Assembly: GCA_944325155.1 (NCBI GenBank)
Contig: CALUYY010000004.1
Coordinates: 62,001 to 126,000 of the forward strand
Reading direction: 5' to 3'
DNA length: 64,000 nt
Origin: Candidatus Gastranaerophilales bacterium
GTDB lineage: Bacteria > Cyanobacteriota > Vampirovibrionia > Gastranaerophilales > Gastranaerophilaceae
Both the position numbers and the translations under genes were made by a program. Position 1 is the first letter of the stretch. Each line of letters opens with the position of its first letter. Positions 52,030 to 59,441 of this stretch are shown here, one piece after another. The notes beneath the pieces were generated by a model. The model was not told the origin of the DNA and ran no database searches. It saw only the letters and a program-made list of their open reading frames with translations.

Positions 52030-53634
52030 ATGTCGGATAAAATTTCTTCAATTGAAAATTCATTAATAGAATTAAACAGAATGTTTGAAGTAAGCGCCAT
52101 TGCAAGCAATGCCATAAGCATTGAAGATTTGGTGTCGAAACTTTCCGATTTTTTGTCCGATTATCTTAATTCAAACGAGATTTATTTTTTTGCGCTGGAA
52201 AAAAATATTTTTAAAAACATTGCGACAAATCAGGTTCCTTTTGCCGATAAATATTTTGAATATGAAAATGAAGCTTTTTGGTCGGTTATCAGCTACGATA
52301 AAATAATAAAAATTGAAAACGACGAAAATAAAAAGCTCTACGGAAGTTTTTGGGAGCAAAACGGGTTAGGCGAACTCAGTGTTCAGTATATGAGAGTGTT
52401 TTTTAACAGAAACGACAATATGCCCGTTTGTTTCTGTTTTTTAGGGAACAATAAAGAAAACAAAGAAGACAGAATTGAACAAACAATGAAGTTTTTAAAC
52501 AGGGTTTTTGAATATATAGAACCCATGTTAATTAAACTTATGCTCCAAAAGGAACAAAATAAAAAAATTGAAGACCTGCAGCAATCTTTATACAATGTTT
52601 CAATTTTGTATAACATTTCACAGGCGGTTAATTTTATTGATGACCTTAAAAGGCTTTTACAGGTTATTTTATCCAAAGCAATTGATATTTTAAATGCCGA
52701 AAAAGGTTCTTTAATGCTTTATGATTACTCGACCAATACTCTTCAGGTTAAAGTCGTATACGGACTTAACGATAAAAGAGTTGAAGATAATATAAACAAC
52801 GGCACAATTCAATGCAGCAAAATTAAAGTCGGAGAAGGCATTGCAGGCACCGTATTTTTGGAGAGAAAAGCAATCATTACAAATTTGGGCGTTAACGACC
52901 CGAGATTTGTTTCAAAGGGCGGAATGGCAAACGTTCAGTCATTGTTGTGCGTTCCTTTGATTGCCAAGGGTGAACCGATTGGTGTTATAAATATTTCAAA
53001 TAAAAAATATGATTTATTGTTTAATCAAAAAGATTTGGAATTTATGACTTCTCTTGCAAATCAGGCCGCAATTGCGATTGATAACGCCAAATTATATGAG
53101 CTTGCAACAAAAGACGGACTTACAAAACTCTATATTAACAGACACTTTATGACGTTATTGGAAAATGAAGTAAGGCGCTGTTCAAGATATAAACATAATA
53201 TGTCCGTTATTATGCTTGATATTGATGATTTTAAATTAATTAACGATAACTGCGGACATTTGGTCGGCGACCAGATTTTAAGGGAAGTTTCAAACCAGAT
53301 TTTAACAACGGTAAGAAAAATTGACGTTGCCGCAAGATACGGCGGTGAAGAATTTGTTATTCTGCTTCCCGAAACCACTAAAGAAGGTGCGGGAATAATT
53401 GCCGAGAGATTAAGAAAAAATATTGCAAACTTAAGAGTTAACACAAACGATGATAAAGTTGTTACAACAACGGTTTCAATGGGCATAAGCCAATTCCCAA
53501 ACGACGGCGCAACCGCTGAAGAAATGATAGAATCCGCAGACAAGGCATTATACCATTCAAAAAGAAACGGCAAAAATGTTGTTTCCGTATACGGTGAAAA
53601 CGGGTTTAAAATGGTTGATAAACAGGAAGTTTAA
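52030..53634 (+). CDS. GAF-GAF-GGDEF diguanylate cyclase
   Basis: A 534-residue cytosolic protein that probably makes c-di-GMP. A first GAF-like sensor lies at about 5-165. A clearer second GAF is at about 190-350 (AEKGSLMLYDYSTN, GEGIAGTVFLERKAIITNLGVND, LLCVPLIAKGEPIGVINISN). The GGDEF domain (about 365-525) has the active-site YGGEEFVILLP and, five residues before it, the RKID inhibition site (RxxD), so product feedback is expected. The HD-GYP protein at 3.7 kb would be its counterpart. The start is uncertain: ATG at 52030 or TTG at 52024, neither at good distance from AAGGA. It shares the TTAA stop palindrome with murT. Confidence 0.9.
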   Translation: MSDKISSIENSLIELNRMFEVSAIASNAISIEDLVSKLSDFLSDYLNSNEIYFFALEKNIFKNIATNQVPFADKYFEYENEAFWSVISYDKIIKIENDENKKLYGSFWEQNGLGELSVQYMRVFFNRNDNMPVCFCFLGNNKENKEDRIEQTMKFLNRVFEYIEPMLIKLMLQKEQNKKIEDLQQSLYNVSILYNISQAVNFIDDLKRLLQVILSKAIDILNAEKGSLMLYDYSTNTLQVKVVYGLNDKRVEDNINNGTIQCSKIKVGEGIAGTVFLERKAIITNLGVNDPRFVSKGGMANVQSLLCVPLIAKGEPIGVINISNKKYDLLFNQKDLEFMTSLANQAAIAIDNAKLYELATKDGLTKLYINRHFMTLLENEVRRCSRYKHNMSVIMLDIDDFKLINDNCGHLVGDQILREVSNQILTTVRKIDVAARYGGEEFVILLPETTKEGAGIIAERLRKNIANLRVNTNDDKVVTTTVSMGISQFPNDGATAEEMIESADKALYHSKRNGKNVVSVYGENGFKMVDKQEV

Positions 53635-55031
53635 TCTTCGCCGTATTTTCTTATCAATTTTTTCATATTTTTATTTATATCAAGAAGCCCGGTATAGGTT
53701 ACAAGAATCGTAAGATTTTCATTATCGTTTAATTCTTCAATACTGTTTTCTATTGCGGTTGCAACTTTATTTGTATTGTCCCCGACTTCAAGCAAAATAG
53801 GGTTAAAGCCGGCATGTTTAAGCCTTAATGCGGCATCATAAGAGCGGGTGCCCGTTGTATAAATAACGTTTTGAAAATCTTTCAGAGCTTCAAAATCCGC
53901 ATCCCAAAGCCAGGAAACATCTTTGCCGTCCGCATAATTATCGTTTATCGAAATTACCATTCTTGAATTTTTTAATCCCTTTAATCCTCTTAAAACTTCG
54001 CTTGCACCGACGGGATTTTTAATTAAATGAATTGTAAGGTCTCTGTTACCTTTTAATTTAATTTTCTGGTGTCTGCCGAAAACCGGTCTGTAATTATCAA
54101 GAGCTTTTTCTATATTATCTTTATTAATTCCCGCCGCAAGCGCCGATGAAATTGCGCTAAGGGCGTTATATGCGTTGTATAAGCCCGTTAAATCGGTTTT
54201 AAAGGTATATTTTTCGCCTTTATAATTTATATCCAGTACGTTTTTATCGGGATATACGATTACGTTTGCGCTTATATCAAGATTGTGTCTTTTATTCCCG
54301 CAAAGACAGTACCAGTCGCCAAGCTGGGCATAGTATCTTTTGTTATAAGAAATCCGTTCGTTGCATTTTGTGCAATAAATGTTTTCAGACGGGCTTTTTG
54401 AAGTTTTTTCATAATCTATGTATTCAACATTTGTAATTCCATAGTAAATAAATTTATCTTCGTTATAATTAAAATGTTCCGATATTTCGCATAAAACCGG
54501 GTCATCCGCATTTAAAATTATTTTCATATCGGGGTTTAATTCTATTCCTTTAATGATTTTTTTTCTTGCAATATCCATTTCGCCGTATCTGTCCAGTTGA
54601 TCTCTGAAGAGATTGGTTATAACAAGATAATCAAAATTAAATTTATTTGTGATAACGGAAAAATAAGCTTCGTCGCACTCTAAGACGCAGCCGTTTGCTT
54701 CAATTAGTTTTGAATCTTTCATTTTGGAATATAAACCTTCGGAAATTGAAGTTACAATGCCGTTTGGCATATTGGCGCCGAGCTTATTGTTTATGATGTA
54801 TAACCCCGATTGTCTTAAAATTTCGCTTAAAAGCCCTGAGGTTGTAGTTTTTCCGTTTGTGCCGGTTATTGCAAATCTGGGGTGTTTAATATATCTGTTG
54901 CATTCTTTTAAAAAAGAAGGATAGAATTTTTGAACAATTTTACCGGGGAAGCTTGTTGCTTCAAAATTGAAAATTTTTAAAATTTTACTTACAGTGTGTG
55001 AAAGCTTAAGCGCTTTGTTGAATTTTGGCAT
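53631..55031 (-). CDS. murT: Lipid II isoglutaminyl synthase, MurT ligase subunit
   Basis: A 466-residue Mur ligase of the MurT class. The ATP loop is ITGTNGKTTTSGLLSEIL (about 57-74). The central domain contains a zinc ribbon (two pairs of Cys, CTKCNERI and WYCLCGNKR), the mark of MurT against MurC-F. The C-terminal DUF1727-like part has NPVGASEVLRGLKGL and SWLWDADFEAL. MurT with the glutaminase GatD amidates the D-Glu of lipid II. The usual gatD neighbour is missing here: the gene ends convergently on the GGDEF gene. I choose ATG at 55031 (AAGGTAG upstream) over ATG at 55082. Confidence 0.9.
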   Translation of the reverse strand: MPKFNKALKLSHTVSKILKIFNFEATSFPGKIVQKFYPSFLKECNRYIKHPRFAITGTNGKTTTSGLLSEILRQSGLYIINNKLGANMPNGIVTSISEGLYSKMKDSKLIEANGCVLECDEAYFSVITNKFNFDYLVITNLFRDQLDRYGEMDIARKKIIKGIELNPDMKIILNADDPVLCEISEHFNYNEDKFIYYGITNVEYIDYEKTSKSPSENIYCTKCNERISYNKRYYAQLGDWYCLCGNKRHNLDISANVIVYPDKNVLDINYKGEKYTFKTDLTGLYNAYNALSAISSALAAGINKDNIEKALDNYRPVFGRHQKIKLKGNRDLTIHLIKNPVGASEVLRGLKGLKNSRMVISINDNYADGKDVSWLWDADFEALKDFQNVIYTTGTRSYDAALRLKHAGFNPILLEVGDNTNKVATAIENSIEELNDNENLTILVTYTGLLDINKNMKKLIRKYGED

Positions 55032-55070
55032 AAATACAACTACCTTAGGATGATAACAACCGATATAATG

Positions 55071-55078
55071 ATTATAAT
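55071..55078. promoter_or_regulatory. Shared palindromic -10 element between murT and the 121-aa gene
   Basis: ATTATAAT is a perfect palindrome. It gives TATAAT on the plus strand (55073-55078), 9 nt before the ATG at 55088, and TATAAT on the minus strand (55076-55071), 39 nt before the murT ATG. A further plus-strand TATAAT lies at 55064-55069. Confidence 0.5.
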
Positions 55079-55087
55079 ACATTTATT

Positions 55088-55453
55088 ATGGAAATAGTCT
55101 ACATTGTAATAACTGTTATTGAAGTTATATTAACAAGCATTATTGTTTTTCATTTTATAAGATTAAAAATGCTTGTTGACGACAAAAGAATTGAATTGAT
55201 AAGAAATTTTGAATTAATCTTTAATGAATTTCAAAAAAAGAAAAAAACCGTTTCGGTTATTGCAAAAGTTATGAGATTTTATAAAAAATATAATAAAAAA
55301 ATAGAAGATATAAATAAATTTATCGACTCGATTAAAAAACTTGATAAAGCAATAAAAATTTTAAATAATATCGATTTTAAAAATTTAAGACTTAAACAAA
55401 AAGCAAAAATGAAAATTTTTCCCTTAATAAGAAAAATATTGTTTCTTGTTTAA
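55088..55453 (+). CDS. Small membrane-anchored basic protein (unknown)
   Basis: I do not recognise this 121-residue protein. It starts with a membrane helix (about 4-25) and then a very Lys/Ile-rich helical stretch (about 30-110) without Cys. Such a layout could be a membrane-anchored coiled coil. No Shine-Dalgarno precedes the ATG, which lies 9 nt behind a TATAAT. Codon use is A+T-heavy like the surroundings. The gene is divergent from murT. Support rests on the long open frame and the promoter position only. Confidence 0.5.
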   Translation: MEIVYIVITVIEVILTSIIVFHFIRLKMLVDDKRIELIRNFELIFNEFQKKKKTVSVIAKVMRFYKKYNKKIEDINKFIDSIKKLDKAIKILNNIDFKNLRLKQKAKMKIFPLIRKILFLV

Positions 55454-55504
55454 TTTAGTCTTTTGTATAGTCATAACAATTGCCGTTTTGTGTATTAATG
55501 TGAG

Positions 55505-55522
55505 GTTTAAAATTATTTAAAC
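55505..55522. repeat. Inverted repeat upstream of the 102-aa gene
   Basis: GTTTAAA and TTTAAAC with a 4-nt ATTA spacer form an 18-bp palindromic site 34 bp before the ATG at 55557. It could be an operator for that gene. It is A+T-rich, so chance is a real alternative. Confidence 0.35.
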
Positions 55523-55556
55523 TGTTCATAGCGATACAATTTTTAAGGAGTGGTAT

Positions 55557-55865
55557 ATGTTAGTTGAAAAAAGATACAGAGAAAATGAAAATTATGTATG
55601 CCATGAATTCAGGGGCATTATGAAAGAAACCATCCCCTGGCTTGAATATATAGCGGATGAATATCATTGCAGGGTGGATAAAAAAGAATGGCGGAGCAAA
55701 TATAACAGCTATGTCGTATACGATTACGAGCCTTTTTGTTCGGAGGGATTTGAAATTTCAATGACAATATCCTCAAAGTTTCCGCAGTTTTTAAATTTTG
55801 TTAAGTATTTATATGATGAAAAAATGGCAGTAATAAATTACTTAAACGACTGTATTGAAATTTGA
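55557..55865 (+). CDS. Small soluble protein of unknown function
   Basis: I do not recognise this 102-residue protein. It is rich in aromatic and acidic residues (YRENENYVCHEFRG, then WLEYIADEYHC, then VVYDYEPFCSEGFEISM) and has three Cys at about 15, 38 and 60, plus a second-half helix VKYLYDEKMAVINYL. AAGGAG stands 6 nt before the ATG, so it is probably expressed. It is followed by a hairpin terminator. No membrane or signal segment is seen. Confidence 0.6.
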   Translation: MLVEKRYRENENYVCHEFRGIMKETIPWLEYIADEYHCRVDKKEWRSKYNSYVVYDYEPFCSEGFEISMTISSKFPQFLNFVKYLYDEKMAVINYLNDCIEI

Positions 55866-55889
55866 AAATCCTTGTCTTGGTTATCTTTT

Positions 55890-55917
55890 GGCGCCTCTTT
55901 TTGTCGGAGGCGCCTTT
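55890..55917 (+). terminator. Hairpin after the 102-aa gene
   Basis: GGCGCCTC (55890-55897) and GAGGCGCC (55907-55914) form an 8-bp GC-rich stem with a 9-nt loop, then TTT. The T-run is short, so termination may be partial. It lies 25 bp after the stop codon. Confidence 0.65.
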
Positions 55918-56026
55918 CAGTGTTAAGAAATAAAAACATAAGAAGTGTAAATTTCTTGCATTATTTGTATTATGTGCAAGAATATTATTACTAAAGTATT
56001 GAAAAAGATTTTTTTAATGGGGAAAT
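55918..56026. other. Non-coding stretch upstream of the stacked terminators
   Basis: Together with its flanking hairpins this belongs to a 311-bp gap without genes (55866-56176). I see no ORF with a ribosome site. CTTGCA and TGCAAG (55955-55980) form a short inverted repeat, and AT-rich -10-like words occur. A short transcript ending at the terminator at 56027 is possible but not supported by a clear promoter. Confidence 0.3.
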
Positions 56027-56056
56027 GGGGGTTTTTGATTAAACTCCCTTTTTTTT
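56027..56056 (+). terminator. Intrinsic terminator
   Basis: GGGGGTTT (56027-56034) pairs with AAACTCCC (56041-56048), one G-U pair included, around a 6-nt loop. A run of eight T follows. It faces the plus strand and lies 162 bp after the last plus-strand gene, behind an earlier hairpin. Confidence 0.75.
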
Positions 56057-56099
56057 AAACTTAAGTATCCCTCATGTAAATATAAATAACAATGTCCAT

Positions 56100-56124
56100 A
56101 AATTACCATGGAAGGTAATTTTTT
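56100..56124 (+). terminator. Intrinsic terminator-like hairpin
   Basis: AAATTACC and GGTAATTT pair over 8 bp with the 6-nt loop ATGGAA, followed by TTT. It is the third hairpin in the gap, each different in sequence. Confidence 0.5.
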
Positions 56125-56131
56125 AATAATA

Positions 56132-56163
56132 AAAATTGAGAGGTAAAATTACCTCTCAATTTT
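56132..56163. terminator. Bidirectional terminator before the lytic transglycosylase stop
   Basis: AAAATTGAGAGGTAA and TTACCTCTCAATTTT are a perfect 15-bp inverted repeat around AA. A and T runs at both sides allow termination in both directions; on the minus strand it closes the lytic transglycosylase gene 13 bp after its stop. Confidence 0.8.
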
Positions 56164-56176
56164 ATACAATTTCAAT

Positions 56177-56719
56177 TTATATTGTTTCTTCAGGAACAAC
56201 TATTGCATTATCATCGTCAGAGAATTTTTTTCCCGTATGCTCAAGAACAACAGGGTCGTTTTCATAGGTTTTATAATCGGTCTTAATTTTATTTATAAAA
56301 CTTTTTGTTTCCCTGAAAGGAGGAACGCCTTTATATTTTGCAACGTTTCCGGGGCCTGCGTTATATGCCGCAAGTGCTAAATCCATAGAGCCGAATTTTT
56401 TGTACATCATTTGATAATACATAATGCCGCCTTTAATATTATCGTTTAAGTTATAAGGGTTTAAGCCCATTCTTTTTGCGGTTGAAGGCATTAATTGAAA
56501 AACGCCGACGGCACCCGAGGGGTTTTGCTTATGGTTTTGAAAATTGGATTCTTGTTTTGCGATACTTAAAGCAACACAAGGGTCTACACCCATTGAAACC
56601 GCGGTTTTAACGATTAAACTTTTAATTTCGTCTGACGTTGCGGCATGTGCTTTAAAAAATGTACCCGATACAAATATCATGAGTGCGGCTAATAAAGTCA
56701 TGGTAAGCTTTTTAGTCAT
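56177..56719 (-). CDS. Lytic transglycosylase (SLT/GH23-like), exported
   Basis: A 180-residue murein-cleaving enzyme. The signal peptide (about 1-24) ends FFKAHA. The catalytic domain (about 30-140) has SIAKQESNFQNHKQNPSGAVGVFQLMP, with the catalytic Glu in KQESNF, then GLNPYNLNDNIKGGIMYY and LALAAYNAGPGNVAKYKG, all hallmarks of Slt-type lysozyme-like folds. I choose ATG at 56719 because AGAGGA lies upstream; the ATG at 56851 would add 44 residues before the signal peptide. The product trims peptidoglycan in the periplasm, perhaps to open space for envelope machines such as the Tad system. Confidence 0.93.
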   Translation of the reverse strand: MTKKLTMTLLAALMIFVSGTFFKAHAATSDEIKSLIVKTAVSMGVDPCVALSIAKQESNFQNHKQNPSGAVGVFQLMPSTAKRMGLNPYNLNDNIKGGIMYYQMMYKKFGSMDLALAAYNAGPGNVAKYKGVPPFRETKSFINKIKTDYKTYENDPVVLEHTGKKFSDDDNAIVVPEETI

Positions 56720-56844
56720 ATATAAATCCTCTTTTTGTGTCTTAACGGGGTAAAAACCTGAAATGCATTTACTATCTAACACTTTTTCTTTATGCATCCA
56801 AGGCAAGCCCCAGTTACAAAAACAATATACTACAAAAACGAAAT

Positions 56845-56882
56845 ATTGCAACCCTAAAATTGTTGTTCAATAGGGTTGCAAT
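56845..56882 (-). terminator. Probable pheT terminator hairpin
   Basis: ATTGCAACCCTA and TAGGGTTGCAAT form a perfect 12-bp stem with a 14-nt loop, 52 bp after the pheT stop. On the minus strand ATTTCGTTTTTG follows, a moderate T-run. Confidence 0.7.
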
Positions 56883-56934
56883 TCAATTGTATTAAGTATT
56901 TTGGCTATTATTACAAATATAGTATTTAAGGGCT

Positions 56935-59391
56935 TTATCTTAACATTAACCCTTCAATATTTTTTTCTAAGCCCTGTTTAATTTTATTAATTTCCGCTTC
57001 AATTACTTCATCCGTCAGGGTTTTCGTTTCATCCTGCAGAGAAATTCTGTATGCCACGGATTTTTTATTTTCGCCTATATTATCGCCTTTATAAATATCA
57101 AAAACTCTGGCGCCTTTAAAAATATTTTTATCGCTTACTTTTTTAATTGTTTTTACTATATCCGCATCCGTTACATTTTCATTTACCACAAATGCAATAT
57201 CTCTTAAAACCGGAACCGTCTGGGGCAGTTTTTTATATTTTGTATTTGTGTTGTTTGAAATATTGGATAAAATTAATTCAAGGTTAATTTCAAAAACAAA
57301 TAAATCCTGATTAAATTTTAATTTATCCTTTAATAAGGGATGAATTTTTCCTATATATCCAAGATTAACCATGTTTTTGCCCAAAAGTTCAATTGTTGCC
57401 GATTGATAAGGGTGCATAAATTTTTTATTTTCTTTTAAGGGCGAAAAAACTATTCTTTTTGTAAGCCCCAGAGTTTCGAAAAGATTTTCCAAAACACCTT
57501 TTATTGTATAAAAGTCGGCATTTTCTTTTTTGTTCCAAAGCTCGTTATTTGTGTGTCCGAAAATGCAGCCTGAAATTTTTCTTGTTTCCGTTACGCCGGA
57601 GAAATCTTCATTTGGTGCATTTTCAGCTTTAAATGTTTTTCCGATTTCATATAGCTTAAAGTTTTTGTTTCCGTTATCGTAATTATTTTTAATTACATAT
57701 AACAAGTTGGGCATTAATTCCTGTCTTAAGGTTGTCGCGTCTTCCGACTGCGGATTTATGACATCGACCCTTTTTGAATTATCAAGTTCGCTCATAAATT
57801 CTTTAACAAAAGAATCTCCGGTTAAAGAAGTTGTTACGATTTCATTGAACCCCAGACCCATAAATAAGTTATTTATTTTCTTAATTGTTTTTGTTTCAAG
57901 GGAAACATCGGCGCCTTCGTTAATATTAGGAAGCGTAGGCGAGATTTTATCGTATCCGTTTATTCTTGAAACTTCTTCAATTAAATCTATTTCTCTTGCA
58001 ACATCGTTTCTTCTGTATGTCGGAACTTCAAATTTGGCTGCGGCTTCGTTTTTGCCGAGAAGTTTAAAGCCTAAATTTTCCAAAATTTCAATACATTTAT
58101 TCTGTTCAATTTCAGAACCAAGTATTCTTTTGATTTCGGAATTTCTTAACGTAATTTGAACAGGTTCAAGTTTATCCGAGCCTGCTTCCGATATTCCTTC
58201 AAATTTAGCGTCGGCATATTTTATCAAAAGGTTCACCGCCTGATATAACCCTTGTTTTACAAGTCCGATATCCGCTCCTCTTTCAAACCTTGCCGAAGCT
58301 TCCGAACGGTATCCGACCGAACGGGCGGAAATTCTTGTTGTGTGTGAAGGGAAAAATGCGGCTTCAAGCGCCAAGTTTTTGGAATTTTCGTCAATTTCAC
58401 TGTTAAAACCGCCGAAAACCCCGCCCAAACAAACGGCTTCATCTTCTTTTGAAATGACAACGGTTTTATTTGTTAAAGTTCTTTCGACTTCATCGATTGT
58501 AACCAGTTTTTCACCTTCTTTTGCATATCTTACGCATAAATATTTGTTTAATTTATCATAATCAAAAGCATGTAAAGGTGTTCCGTATTCAAGCATAACA
58601 TAGTTTGTAATATCGACAACGTTATTTATCGGGCGCATACCGCCTGCAATTACTCTTCTTTGAATAAAATCGGGTGCGGGTTTAATTTTAATATCTTTTA
58701 AAACCGCAATCGAATAATATTTACAGATTTCATCATCTTTAATTTCAACCTTAAAATCGGCTTTCTTTTCTTCTTTTGCTTCCATTAACGAAAGTTTTAA
58801 TTTTCTGTTAAATAATGCCGCAAGTTCTCTTGCAATGCCGATAACTGACATCTCATCCCCTCTGTTTGCGGTGGGGGCTGTGTGGAAGATGATTTCATCA
58901 TTTATATTTAAAACTTTTTCTAAAGGCTCGCCCAATTTAATATCTTTTATTAAACGGTTTAAGATTAAAATGCCGTCTTCATTTTGAAGTCCCAAAAGTC
59001 CGAGTTCATCCTGGCTGCATAACATCCCTTGAGATTCTACTCCTCTTATTACGGCAGGGGTTAATTCAAATTGTTCGCCCGTTTTTCTGTCCAAAACTTT
59101 GCTTCCGACGGAAGCGTATGGAATAATCTGCCCTTCTTCAATGTTTTGGGCTCCGCATACAACGGTTTTTGTTTTATCGCCGGTGTTTACGGTTACAAGG
59201 TGAAGCTTATCGGCGTTCGGGTGAGAATCTATTTTTTCTATTTTTGCCGTAATTATGTTTGTGAATTTCGGTTTGATTTCTTCAATTTCTTCAACTTCTA
59301 AACCGCTCATGGTAAGGTTATGTGCAATTTCTTCGGGGGTAATGCCTTCTAAATCCACATATTCATTTAACCATTCGTATGAAACCTGCAT
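56935..59391 (-). CDS. pheT: Phenylalanyl-tRNA synthetase beta subunit
   Basis: The 818-residue beta subunit that edits and supports charging of tRNA-Phe. The N-terminus MQVSYEWLNEYVDLEGITPE is the signature start. A tRNA-binding OB domain (about 40-150, HPNADKLHLVTVNTGD) follows, then the B3/B4 editing domain (GMRPINNVVDITNYVMLEYGTPLHAFD) and B5. A C-terminal ferredoxin-fold anticodon-binding domain (about 725-818) carries PQTVPVLRDIAFVVNENV. The alpha-subunit gene pheS is not adjacent and not in the window, which is uncommon. A hairpin terminator lies downstream. Confidence 0.96.
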   Translation of the reverse strand: MQVSYEWLNEYVDLEGITPEEIAHNLTMSGLEVEEIEEIKPKFTNIITAKIEKIDSHPNADKLHLVTVNTGDKTKTVVCGAQNIEEGQIIPYASVGSKVLDRKTGEQFELTPAVIRGVESQGMLCSQDELGLLGLQNEDGILILNRLIKDIKLGEPLEKVLNINDEIIFHTAPTANRGDEMSVIGIARELAALFNRKLKLSLMEAKEEKKADFKVEIKDDEICKYYSIAVLKDIKIKPAPDFIQRRVIAGGMRPINNVVDITNYVMLEYGTPLHAFDYDKLNKYLCVRYAKEGEKLVTIDEVERTLTNKTVVISKEDEAVCLGGVFGGFNSEIDENSKNLALEAAFFPSHTTRISARSVGYRSEASARFERGADIGLVKQGLYQAVNLLIKYADAKFEGISEAGSDKLEPVQITLRNSEIKRILGSEIEQNKCIEILENLGFKLLGKNEAAAKFEVPTYRRNDVAREIDLIEEVSRINGYDKISPTLPNINEGADVSLETKTIKKINNLFMGLGFNEIVTTSLTGDSFVKEFMSELDNSKRVDVINPQSEDATTLRQELMPNLLYVIKNNYDNGNKNFKLYEIGKTFKAENAPNEDFSGVTETRKISGCIFGHTNNELWNKKENADFYTIKGVLENLFETLGLTKRIVFSPLKENKKFMHPYQSATIELLGKNMVNLGYIGKIHPLLKDKLKFNQDLFVFEINLELILSNISNNTNTKYKKLPQTVPVLRDIAFVVNENVTDADIVKTIKKVSDKNIFKGARVFDIYKGDNIGENKKSVAYRISLQDETKTLTDEVIEAEINKIKQGLEKNIEGLMLR

Positions 59392-59441
59392 TTTTAATTC
59401 CTTATTTTAATTATTCCAAAATCATTTTAGTACAAAAAAAG

